Shown piece after piece: positions 45,339 through 56,014 of a DNA stretch of 64,000 nt (position 1 is its first letter; each line of letters begins with the position of its first letter). Location of the stretch: assembly GCA_964019415.1 (NCBI GenBank), contig OZ025876.1, forward strand, positions 5,161,793-5,225,792, written 5' to 3'. The DNA is from Ianthella basta. Its lineage: Eukaryota; Porifera; Demospongiae; Verongiida; Ianthellidae. A program made the translations under genes and the position numbers. A model generated the notes under the pieces. That model saw nothing but the letters and a program-made list of their open reading frames with translations. It was not told where the DNA came from and did not search any database.

Positions 45339-47600
45339 ATGACAGTGCTACTCTGGTCCAGTGTAGCGGCACTACTACTGGCATTTCCTGAGACGGCTGA
45401 GGCACAGGCAGGTAAGAATCAGCTGTCTTTAAAGTTGTTGCTCACAGCGTTAATAGGAAGCTGGTTAATTCTCCCAAACGTGCTCTTCTCTTCCTTTCTT
45501 ACAGCGGTGGTAAATTTGTCAGCCGATGGTACCCGTGCTCCCGGTGGGTATGTTGTGCCAGTTGGTAGAGATATCACATTCACCTGTGCGCACAATGGCA
45601 GCTCTGAGCGATCGCTCTTTTGGGACATTTTCATTGCTAACGGTTCGGCCTCATGGCCTCCTAACACTGCTTACAATTTGCGTGATCAACAGGGTTTAAG
45701 CTCTTCAGCAAGTGACAATACAGATAATCCAGCAAACATCACCATCCACAACCTACAGCTTGCTAACAATGGTTCTACTGTGAGGTGTCACTTTCAGGCA
45801 AATGGACCACCAATAATTATCTTAGTGGAAGGTATTGCATCTGACAGTGTGCACCACGTCAATTTAAAACGTTCACAAGAATATATAACTTGACATGTCT
45901 GCATAATGTAGTTAAATTACATAAGATAAATTGGTCTTCGTGACAGTTTTTCCCATACTAAAGCTGTAGTGCTGTCTTCCTCACAGGTGTGCCATCATGT
46001 GCAGCGGTAGATGTTAGTCCACGAATTGACACAGAAGTAACAGCTACTTTGACTGCATCAGATCAACCCTGGTTTCTCCCAGTTTGTTTTAATGTTACCA
46101 TAACTTCCAGTGACTCGAGTTCCCAGGCAAGGTCATTCAGAACCAAAATGAATAATATCAGAATCCCTGAAATTCAACACTTGACAGCTTATAACATCAC
46201 TGTGATTCCTTGTAACTCATTTGGTTGCAATGACTTTTGTCAACATTTTGCAGCAAAGGTACCTGCATTGCCAACAGAAGGTACTGCTCATTGTGTGCAT
46301 TGAAATTTCAAACTGAATTTGAATGTGCCTTACAATATTGTTAATCTTTCACTGTCATACAATTTCCTCAGATAACACATCTGCAGGCTCCAATCCCAGT
46401 AGTGGACCAAGAATGAGTTCATCAATTGCCATAATTGGTGTAGCAAGCTGTGGCATTTTATTGATTGTTGCAGCTCTGGCCTCAGCTGTTCTAGTTGTGT
46501 GGGTAATTAAATGGTGAGTACATTCTCTTCATACACAACTTTAGCATTACAGAAATCACACTTATAAGTTGTACAACAGTTGCTCAATCCATCTTCCTTA
46601 TAGGAGGAGAGATAAGACTAATATGAACAGTGCTAGCATTGATCATGAGGTGAGCTATAATTATAGTGCTGCGCTGCATTGCATTGACACCTACAGTAGA
46701 ATGAAGTGATGCAATGATGCAAGTATACATAATATTATGTTTGCATGTGTATATCTATGTATGACATTGTATGCATGTATGATGTGCTTATATATGCATG
46801 ACTGTGTATGTATGCGAATTAAATATAATGCATGCATGTATGTATCTCCCTAACTATGCTTGCATGCATGCACTTACCATTAGTTTTCTGCCATTTCAAC
46901 ACATAGCTGTAGGTCTAGTTCTAGTAAAACGTTTCAACCACAAGGGTCTTAATTAGTTTTGTAACTGATGAAGACCCTCATGGTCGAAACGTTTTACTGG
47001 AACCAGACCTACACGTGAATGCTCAATGCTCCATAAATCTGCTAGACATTGTAGAATGAGGCTCTACCACATTATTTCAATTCTCAACAGAGAGCTACGC
47101 CTGAAGGAAAATCAACACCAATAGCCAATTCAGTGAGTGAGTATGCTGCTGTTCGTGATTGTGTGAGCTCATTGCAAGCACCACTGCCAAACAGCAAGTC
47201 ACAGATTTCAGAAAATAAGGCCATTGACACTGTTGGCTATGGAGAGGTTCTCCACAGTGCCCCTAAGCTTCAGCGCGTCAGGAGCAGCAACTACTCCAGC
47301 AAGTCCGTTGGTGGCAGACAACAGAATCAAGCAACCAGCATGCCCACATATGCCAGTGTACTTGATTGTGGTGTCATGCACCACAATCAATCATCAGAAA
47401 GGACTGCATTCAACACTACCACAACTGAAGACTCCCCACCTCCCCCCATCCCACACCGTGACTTGGATGTGTTGCAAGATTTAGGCTATTCAGTTTTGCC
47501 ATGCAACCACAAATCAGACAAAGCTCCTCAACCTCAAAGCCCCTGTAGGAGCAGCACTGGCAGTGTGCCTACGGAAACAGCAGTTGAAGTGGCACAGTGA
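45339..47600 (+). CDS. Receptor D: intact type I Ig-FN3 receptor with ITIM-like tail
   Basis: Six exons in one frame (463 aa): 45339-45411, 45505-45831, 45987-46280, 46372-46513, 46604-46649, 47091-47600. Signal peptide MTVLLWSSVAALLLAFPETA (an in-frame upstream ATG at 45270 is less likely, as family members start at the hydrophobic core). Ig domain 25-133 with Cys52 and Cys119 and sequons NGS and NIT; FN3-like domain 134-231 with PCNSFGCNDFC; TM about 250-278 (IIGVASCGILLIVAAL). Tail 279-463 has SEY312AAV, VGY344GEV and LGY427SVL, all fitting [S/I/V/L]xYxx[I/V/L], plus PTY381ASV and a proline run ending PPIPHR (PxxPxR, SH3-type). Such motifs recruit SH2 proteins (SHP-type phosphatases) when phosphorylated; that role is inferred. 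Ig and FN3 exons are flanked by phase-1 introns. The last intron carries the hammerhead palindrome at 46911-47010. Confidence 0.88.
46911..47010 (+). ncRNA. Hammerhead-bearing palindrome in receptor-D intron 5
   Basis: Two 40-bp arms (46911-46950, 46971-47010) are reverse complements with five differences, enclosing a 20-nt loop. Straddling the loop and right arm is a complete minimal hammerhead: stem I GTAA (46961-46964), CTGATGA, stem II GACC/GGTC, GAAACGTT, and stem I partner TTAC (46994-46997), with predicted cleavage after 46993. The palindrome is absent from the equivalent introns of receptors B and C, so it is a mobile insertion. In the intron it lies in the sense orientation of the host gene. 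Confidence 0.65.
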
Positions 47601-47679
47601 TCAGTTCTTTCATCAAATTCAATTGTAAGTCTTCAATATGAATCATGAGCGTGATACTACTATGCATTCATGCTATTAA

Positions 47680-48500
47680 GTAGTCTTGTGTCATTCATAA
47701 TTCCGTTAAGTTTTGGTGGCAACCCCTCCTGCATGGCTTACGGCTTCCTGTTTTAAAAAGTGTACATACGTATGGCTTGGTCTGAGTAGGGCATAGAGAG
47801 AGAAGACATTCATTCATCCTCTGTATTGTTACCAACTCTACAGGCTATTCATCCAGAGTGCTTCATACGTATGTACCAGGACAGTCGTACAGTTGTGTAT
47901 GAAAAACATAGTTACCTAGAGGTTTGTACCATATGCACTAACTATCAACCACATTGTATTGCTGTAATGCCAGCGTGTGAAACGATTGTCTTCCCGTATT
48001 ACAATGGGTACAAATATAGCTACATTTGTGAGTGCCCGCAGTATTTCTTATTGTTCTTTGCTATTCATTGCGGTATTCTTGTTGATGTGTGGATAGCTGT
48101 GAATGACTTCAGTAAAGCCATAAAGTTCCCAATTGTGAGAGTCTACATAGCATTACTGTGCATGGGTCTGGGTGTTTACAGTAACTGAGTCACAACACAA
48201 TAAAAGACCATTAGATATTTATACTTTCTAAGCGTATGCACAGTATATTGTTAGACCTAAGTATAGGGGGAGACACCTGCACATGAGCTTGTGCACTGTG
48301 GTCATGGCGGGCAGAGAAGGCTCACTGCTGGCCTATAGAAAGGAACACTCTGATCTACAGGAAGGGCACACTATAAAGTTTATAGTATATGTAAGATACT
48401 GGCATCAACTTATGATTCGAACACTGTGCAAATGCAAAGATATGATATAGCCAATTATATGTGTACCATTTGTAAGTACACTGCTATTGTACACTCACTC
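47680..48500 (+). repeat. Receptor 3'-flank duplication, copy D
   Basis: Matches 32.13-32.89 and 59.25-60.09 kb. It holds a 120-codon + frame (47826-48188, MLPTLQAIHPECFIRMYQDS... with a hydrophobic C-terminal segment FLLFFAIHCGILVDVWIAV) that is broken in the other two copies. It is either the least-decayed copy of a small membrane-protein exon or chance. Confidence 0.7.
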
Positions 48501-49587
48501 TCAGTGCCTGAGTTGCTTCACCATGAGGTGTGTGTACTGCAGCATGTTGAAACAGGTATGTAGGAGTGAGTCATATATACACAATACAGTATACTGTTGC
48601 AGTTTCAGTTGTATTGTACCGCGGTATTGCTGTCACAGCAATGTTTTGCCTGCCTTGCATGCAAGCAGCATTCTGTTTATAGGTCAGCGTGCTTTCAGTA
48701 ACACAGCTTTAACTGCTGCACCTCATAAACTAATTAAGCATAAGGGCATCATATATGCAGGCTTGAAGTCCATGATGGTCATATTAGGTATCCCTTATAC
48801 AGTAGCAAGGAGGAGATATGGGTTGGGAAAGTTAGGGAATATACATATATATGGCTTGAGATCAGCTTTGCCTTGCCGTTGTGTATACTATTCCCAGACC
48901 TTTCCACTCCTTTCCTTCTCCTTGCTACTATTAGTATACATAGCAATGCCATATATATATCCTCCCACCAGTATATATGCCAAGGGCATGCCCACATGTT
49001 ATCTTTAGACAGTGTGCTAATGTGCTATGCTCATGACGAACTCGGCTCAAACTCCATAGCTATAACTGGTTTTAATGATAGCCTTACGTATGCATAGCTA
49101 TTATACAACGGAAGAATTGTAGAAGGAATGTAGTATTAATATTGTCACAAAGCAAGAATTGAATGCAGTCATAGTATGAAAGTAGACAAGGCGTAGAGTT
49201 GCCACACACATGCATACGTACTTATGCAAGCAAGTGTATCCCAAGGACTCAATTTAAACTGTGTTGCATGTCAACTATGTACTGTAAACTGAATTTTGAG
49301 TCTAAGATCCACCAAAGAGCACAAACTTATACGAACCGATTACAGCTATGTTCATAGAGTACTTGCAGCCACCCAAGTGTAGCTAACTAGCTAGTTGTGC
49401 CACACTATACTGAAAACACAATGTCACTATGTACATCCAAATGCATTTTCCCTGTGATATGGTAAGTATGTTTAATGTGTATACCTGCACAACCATACTA
49501 TAGTTGCCAAAGGAAGGGTACTGATTATGTCTACACATGGTGCGGCTACATTAGTGAACATTTACTATACCTACTAAGCAGCTATGC

Positions 49588-49589
<2 letters not shown>
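48501..49589. other. No supported gene
   Basis: A 173-codon + frame at 48487-49008 has no recognisable family feature. It overlaps inverted short motifs (GGAAAGTTAGGGAATATACA and its rough complement, 48825-48960), suggesting a MITE-like palindrome. Confidence 0.4.

Positions 49590-49664
<75 letters not shown>
49590..49664. repeat. (GT)n microsatellite
   Basis: About 75 bp of uninterrupted GT directly upstream of a CRE-like TGACGTCA. Confidence 0.98.
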
Positions 49665-49665
<1 letters not shown>

Positions 49666-49667
49666 TG

Positions 49668-49890
49668 TGACGTCATCAAGATGGCGGCATTAAGCCACGT
49701 GTTCACGGAAGAAGACACCCCGAAAACCATCAAGCCCGCAGCACAGACTTTGCCATCATTCACCATCATTTTCACCACACACCCTGGATTTCCCTGGCAG
49801 CGTTTTAACTGGTACCGTGGTCAAACGGCTCTTCGATGCCTGTCGGCGGGTGCGTACCATAGCCAGACGGCTTTCGGCGTCTGCTGGCAG
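49668..49890 (+). promoter_or_regulatory. Candidate promoter and first exon: CRE plus AAGATGGCGGC start
   Basis: A perfect CRE palindrome TGACGTCA (49668-49675) is followed at once by TCAAGATGGCGGCATTAAG, in which a YY1-like AAGATGGCGGC surrounds an ATG at 49681. The frame runs MAALSHVFTEEDTPKTIKPA... for 70 codons to a possible donor CTGGCAG|gtatcc at 49890. CRE and AAGATGGCGGC elements at short-5'-UTR start sites are common in animal housekeeping promoters. No downstream exon could be assigned; a transposon-borne promoter is equally possible, since a repeated AGCCAGACGGCTTTCGGCG-type unit follows (49860-49925). Confidence 0.35.
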
Positions 49891-50188
49891 GTATCCGAAT
49901 CATAGCCAGAGGGCTTTCGGCGCCAGTTAGCTGCCACATCCAGGAATAACTATACCGTCAGCTTTCGTGAGGAGTAGTCCAGATCGCTAATGGTGGTCTA
50001 CTTCCCTTTCCCTTGGACTCGCTACCCAGGGGAAAGTGCCATCCTTTTTGCGCGAGAGAGTGCTACAGGGGGATCTGTTACAGGCCCTCTCCCTGCCGCT
50101 GGCCCAGGGATAGCTAGCTACTCCCAAGGGCCCTGCTATCACAGTACATATACATACGTATGTACTGTGGGCAGCTTCTAAGGTTCTA

Positions 50189-50190
<2 letters not shown>

Positions 50191-50270
<80 letters not shown>

Positions 50271-50510
50271 GCGTGTGCGTGTGTGTGTGTTGGTGTGTAT
50301 GGGTGTGATTTGTGTGTGTGTGTGCATGTGTGTGTGCATGTGGGTGTGCATGTGTGGGTGTGTATGGGTGTGAGTTGTGGGCGTGTTTGCGTGTGTGGGT
50401 GTGTATGGGTGTGAGTCGTGTGTGTGTTCGTGTGTGTGTGTGTGTGAGTTGTGTGTGTGTTTGTGTGTGTACATGTGTGTGGGTGAGTGTATGTGTGGGT
50501 GTGTATGAAT
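50191..50510. repeat. (GT)n microsatellite grading into a GT-rich minisatellite
   Basis: Pure GT to about 50264, then degenerate units GTGTATGGGTGTGAGT and GTGTGGGTGTG to about 50510. Confidence 0.95.
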
Positions 50511-51097
50511 ATGTACATGTGTTAGGTAGTGTGTATATACTGTATGCCCTGGTATGCCCATGCATTGATGCATATAATTATGATGCATGCATGCTGTGTT
50601 TGTGTCATGACTCAGTCATGAGTATAAGTGTAAAATGTGATGTCTGTGCCCATTCATGGATGCATGTGTATTGAGGTATGAGTGCACGTGTGTATGCATG
50701 TGTGCCCATACATGTGTAATTGAAGTGCACGTACTATGCATGTGCACATATGTGCTTGTGTGTTATAGTGAATTTCCAATGTGTGCCCATGCATGTAAGT
50801 GTGTGTACATGAACGATGTGCACGAGTGAACATTGCGTTGTGTTGCAAGTAGCCATGTTGGCAGACAGTTAAAGTGCATAATAAATACTGACACACAATT
50901 GCAACTTGGCATATTAACCAACAATACAAGGTTAACAGCTACGCCATGCTATAGTTGGCCAAAGTCGTAGTTGTAATCTTCATGCACTGCTTGGGCAACC
51001 AGGAGAAACACATGCTGGAAGAAGGCAGCATATACGGAGAAGAGTGTAGTTGGGAAGGGCAGAGAGATGGCCATAGTATAATACACAGGTTTTATAC

Positions 51098-51232
51098 CAA
51101 CCAGCCTTCTACCATCAGTGGCATCTCAGGAGGTGGGGGGGGGGGGGGCTGAGCCCAATTGATGGCAAGCAGTGATCAATAGGGCTCCGCCCCCCCCGTC
51201 TCCTGAGACACCACTGGTGTAGAAGGCTGGTA
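51098..51232. mobile_element. Small MITE, ~135 bp
   Basis: Arms CCAGCCTTCTACCATCAGTG...CTCAGGAG and CTCCTGAGACACCACTGGTG...AGAAGGCTGG are complementary, around a 15-G run on one side and GCCCCCCCC on the other. Non-coding. Confidence 0.75.
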
Positions 51233-52790
51233 GGCATAATATCCAGTGATTACCTCTTTCCAACCTAGCCCAGGGTGTCAGTTACAGAGACCAACTGCAA
51301 GAAATGACCTCTCAGTGCAACAAATTGTACAGTAAATACAGTCAATTTCAGAGTGGCTGCCCAAATGCGAAATGGCAAATTGCACATGGTAAATTCAAAG
51401 GGCATGACGTTACAATGTGATGTCTTAGTGCAATCATTCTCTGTGGCACATGTGACTAAAATAACATGCTAGACATCACAGTATATGATGTTACACAACA
51501 CACGAAAGGAGGACCTCTTCAAATTGGTCATCTCTGGATGCTTTAGAAACCAGTGCCAACATGGCACAGCACTAGAAGGTGAAGCAAACATGTCTTCATT
51601 CACAACAATCAAGCATTATCCAACAAACACTACAATAAATAGTAACATTGTTCATGGTATGTGCACTCTGTACCCATATGCATCAATGGCCACTTCACGT
51701 ATGCTTATGTATATCTAGGGCATTTAGGTTGGCTTTCTCATGACGTTTAATGATATACCATATGTAGGATCACACACATACAATCACGCATGCACACACA
51801 CACACACGCGCGCGCGCACACATTCATCCAACATCCTAACCCACCTCCTCATGTGACCAACATCTGCCACATGACTCTGATACTGACGCCCAAGATACCA
51901 TGAACTCCAGCACAGCCATGCGGACATCATACCTAACACGGACAAACCACTCAAACTTACGTGCCATTTCAAAGCTACTAATGACCCTATCCAGGTAACA
52001 TGACCAACTACAACAGTAAGCACATAATGGGAACCACTCATTGCAGCCATTGTACCTCAGGTACATCTGTTGACCAAGCTGGAGTACTTGTTTGAAAAGC
52101 TTAATGTGATAGAGGAGGAGGAGGGGATACCGTATAATTATACAAGTGGTACGCTAGTCTCTGCGTGCAGGTTGCAATGGTATAGCTTGGGCTAACTCAC
52201 AATTGAAGTGGTCACGCAACTCTGAGAGGCTGTTGTCTGAATTCTTGACAAGCACAGTTGATAGCTGAAGACACTGATAGAATAGTGAGAGACATAACTG
52301 TAGCGAATACTGTACCATACACAGCACTGAAGCACTGCAACAAACACATAATTATATATATATACACAATGAATGCACTTAGAACACAAAAGGATGTATA
52401 GTACTCACTCAGTGTGGTATACTAGTTAAAACATGGGCACACAAGGAAGGCATGGCATTCACGCAAGGATGCACAGCACCCGAGGGTGAGTGCACCATGT
52501 GCCATAACACCTATGTGTCCATTTGGCAGCATTTACAGCATCTGTTGCCATGGCCAATGGGTACTTAAACAACTACTAGGGTGAGTACACATTACATAAT
52601 TACTGTATATATAATCATGCATTGCCTGTTATTAATGGGGACAATGCAGGAATACCACTCTCCATTCAATGACAAACTCACTGTTAGCTGCATATCTTCT
52701 TCATCTCTACAAAGGTCGACAGAGTATACCTCAAGGAAGGCTTGGTGTGGGAAGTGTATATCTCTGCTTACTAAAACAACAGTACACACT
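51233..52790. other. No supported gene
   Basis: Short frames only. 51800-52066 minus has two overlapping frames with no family signature. A CACACACGCGCGCGCGCACA tract lies at about 51793-51820 (potential Z-DNA). Confidence 0.45.
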
Positions 52791-52880
52791 TCGAAGTGGC
52801 ACAGTGATCAGTTCTTTCATCAAATCTTATTGCAAGTCTTCAATATGAATCATGAGCATGATGCTGCTATATATTCATAC
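52791..52880 (+). pseudogene. Receptor E remnant: end of long-tail exon and 3' UTR
   Basis: GAAGTGGCACAGTGATCAGT (codons EVAQ-stop) followed by 3' UTR sequence matching receptors C and D, up to ATTCATAC. The upstream gene is gone. The matching 3' flank resumes at 59254, beyond the TIR element. Confidence 0.88.
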
Positions 52881-53424
52881 TACCGTATAATTTCTAATCT
52901 AGGCGCCGCCCCAATTAAAGCGCCCCCTAAGGCTTACCCTATTTACAGCTCATCAATGTTGAAGTGCGGAAGTAATTTTAAGATGCACGTGACTTGACTA
53001 TATTCTACACTAAGTTCCATTACTTATCCAGTCCCTAAGTAACTAGTATAAAATACTGTTGCTCACAGAGGCGGGTTGGTTTTGGCGGTTCGTTCTGGTG
53101 GTTCGCTTGGTCGACTGCTTGCTGCCTTTCCTGGCTTGTTTAGCTACGTTGTCGCAATAGAGTAGGACGGGAGCAGTTGAGTTTGGTGGTACCATTACTG
53201 TTACCGTTCGCTATCCTCGCTGGTGGCTCGCTTGGAATCTGCTCATCTGGCTTGCCCCCACTGGGGTTAGCTCGCTCACCCACTGCTGCCCATGATGTCA
53301 CAGCAGCAGATCTCCGAGATTTTGCCCACCCCGTATACGTAGAAGAGTGCTTGCGCAACATCTAGTCACGTGCGTCCTACTTTCGTACTTCAACATTGGT
53401 GAACATAGTGACTCCCATTTACGG

Positions 53425-54099
53425 GGGGAGGACCTGGGATTGCGCAATACCAGCACCTCAATAATTGCATTCCTGACATTCCAATCGCGTCTCCATATTA
53501 TATATTGTGTTAGTAGACTGCTCCAAGGCCGAATGTGCATACCCTGAGCCATGGCAGGGCCTTGTACTGCATTCGCGCCCTGGTATGACCCGTACGTACG
53601 TAGCCATGGAGCCATACGGTGGATTGGGCTTAATTGTCTGACCGCTTTCACAATTTAGTTTTGCAAGTTAACGCAGCGTTTCTTGAGGATTGCCAGAAGC
53701 CATTTCTAGCATCCTTGCTATCGAATGTGACAAATCGTGTACAGAACCAAGACGATTGCAAGAACGTGGCTGCCGATTGCACTCCCATTGCAGAAGCAGT
53801 CAACCTATCAATCTTGCAGTCCTGAAGTGATCAATGAGGACTCGATACCAGCTTCTAAGGAGTCACTTCCACAGGAGCACTTGCTCAGTACTCCAGATTA
53901 GGCTCCATCTGCCTCGTAGCCAGCATCAGCGAACACTCGTACACCGGTGTTAGAAAATGCTCGCAAAACCTACCTAGATGCTGGGGAAGGGCGGGGAAGG
54001 GTCCATTTTCTGATAGCCCTTGTCCAACTGTGTGCTCAGAAGCAAAGAAACAAACGATGCGACGTGTTTCTCGGATTATGTCTGCTCTTAGCTAATATA
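53425..54099 (+). repeat. Repeat X, direct copy, interrupted (continues at 58684-58740)
   Basis: Matches the inverted copy at 181-921. It is cut at 54100 by the 85-bp palindrome and again at 54208-58683 by the DIRS-like element, then resumes as CAGTGAAGAGCAGCTGCGTC to GACCGACCCCCTG. Confidence 0.8.
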
Positions 54100-54109
54100 A
54101 GTAAAATAC

Positions 54110-54194
54110 TAGTATCGTTCCCAGCCCACCACTTCCGCTAACAAAATGGCTGCGGCCATTTTGTTAGCGGAGGTGGTGGGCTGGGAACGAGACT
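54110..54194. mobile_element. 85-bp palindromic mini-transposon with 10-bp target duplication
   Basis: An almost perfect hairpin: TAGTATCGTTCCCAGCCCAC... pairs with ...GGGCTGGGAACGAGACT, meeting at ATGGCtgcGGCCAT. It is bordered by AGTAAAATAC on both sides (54100-54109, 54195-54204). A 9-10 bp duplication is typical of Mutator-like elements. The uninterrupted sequence GTAAAATACACAG is at 110-123. Confidence 0.85.
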
Positions 54195-54998
54195 AGTAAA
54201 ATACACATTAACCTCCTCTTATCTAGGCAATTGCCATTATTCTAACCTAACTACTTCGTGTGGCAAAGGGGCAAGGGCACGCTCGTGACAATTTGGGAGG
54301 CAACCTGCGGTGCCTCCCAACGACTTGGCAGGTGGAAAGGCTGTCCACCTGCCATTCATTGAGGGGCAGCCCCTCCACCAGGTGCCCCTGTATGCATGGG
54401 AGCACTGGTTAGAGCTAGCTGCTGCTGGGCTGCCCCTGCTTTGCCTGCCTGTGGGTTGCTGCTGCATGGCAAACCCTCGCTGATCAAGTGAGGTTAGGGG
54501 CTGCTGCCCCTCCTATGATTAGCTGCTTGCAATTGGGCTGCGCTGGCAACCTCTGCTGCGAAAGCTATGGGCTGCTGAGCCCTCTAGGCTTAGCTGCTTG
54601 GGTTGCGCTGGCAACCCTTGCTTTTGGTGCCTGCTGGCCCGTTGCTAGGCTGGTATGGACTTTTGGGGATACCCCATACACACGAAAGTAATCACCTAGG
54701 GTGATTCATCCCTCAAAGTCAGTACATATAATTATGCTAGACGTCCCCCTTTGGGTAGCCGTACTCTGTACCCCGACCACTACTGGTCTGTCGCTCAGCG
54801 TCAACAAGTTCTCAATGGTTAACTCAAATAAGTATGTTCACATCAGCCAACTGAAAAGTACAAGGCATGCACTGAAAGATGATTGAACTGACATGCACTA
54901 CAATATTTGCCATTATGACTCAACGCAACTCAACAGTAGTTCGGTGTGTGCTAACATGTGGTTTGGCTTATATGTGTATGCCACATATGAGTCCCTGC

Positions 54999-56014
54999 TC
55001 ATCTTCCTAAGCTCGCTGACAGTTGTGCCAGGGTCTGCTGAGGCATCCGAATATATCTCAGATAGGAGTCGCTGGCCCATCTTCCCAATGTCTGGATTGT
55101 AGAATCATGGATCCCACATGCTGCTGCTGTGGTTGCTGCACCAATCCTGAATGAATGGCCGAAGTACCCTGTTGGATCGATGCCAGCTGCTGTGAGAGTT
55201 GACCTCAGGAGGCTAACCAGTTTGGCTCGTGTGAGTGGCTGACGGTCCTCTGTCTGGAACAGTGAACCCTGGTCAGAACCCCGTGCCGCCAAGTACGCGA
55301 GCATTGCTGCTATCGGACACAACTCGTTGTTGGTCCTGCCGATGAATAGATTGATGCCCTGCCGTGCCTGGTCAGTCTTGGAGCCTTTAAGCGATATTTG
55401 AATTAGCAAGGGGCTCTGCAAGTCATCCACCGCAATGTCCATGGGGGTCAAGTGCCACACTGGGTCAAATGAGTTAACCGATGGTGATGTCATCTCACCC
55501 GACCTCAGGAACGCAAAGAACCCTAGACAGCATGCCGACCACAGCATCACGTTATCCCACTTGTGTGGTTCCCGGTCCAATGCCGCCTTGACTCTCCTCA
55601 GGACGTACGGTGTTATGGGAAGGCGTGTGTCCTTCGCTTTGGGTTTCGACCTCTTTAGCCCTCTTAAAGCTAGTTGGAGCCGCAATGCACCTGCCAGTGG
55701 GTCCCCAGCCCCTGTACAATGTGCATGTGACGGATGGCCGAGAGATAGGACCTCACTGAGCTGTGGGCTAGGCATAACGAGAGGTGAGCGACGAACAGGA
55801 TCAGTATGGATTCTCGAGCTGGCAGTGGGGATACTCCCATACAGTGGCAGAACTGCATGAATTCTGACTGGCCGACCCGGTAGGCCTTGCGAGAGTTCGG
55901 TGCTAAGCTGTCCCTGATGAGGTCCTTAGCCACTCCTTCCAGGCCGGTGACGTCCACTCCGGTTGCCGGTTCGTCAGAAAGCTCCACAAGGGGGATGGGA
56001 CCGGTGTAGGGCAT
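54999..56014 (-). pseudogene. DIRS-type tyrosine recombinase (one frameshift)
   Basis: The N-terminal SAM-like DNA-binding region (LAPNSRKAYRVGQSEFMQFC, SSVRSYLSAIRHMHI) is in one frame (56014-55670). The catalytic domain is in the next (to 54999): FLRSGEMT with the first Arg, then H-x-x-R as GHSFRIGAATTAA, then LGRWASDSYLRYIR with the nucleophile Tyr. The frames meet at about 55712 in CAGGGGCTGGGGACCC, where restoring the frame needs one more G, so a homopolymer error is possible. All four catalytic residues are present. Confidence 0.85.

Noticed and set aside
48487..49008. 173-codon plus-strand frame
   Set aside because: No recognisable domain, overlaps inverted short repeats, and its opening codons lie in the receptor 3'-flank duplication.
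54237..54691. Open frames left of the DIRS recombinase
   Set aside because: They lie in GC-rich imperfect tandem sequence of the element's terminal region and have no RT, RNase H, gag or recombinase motif.
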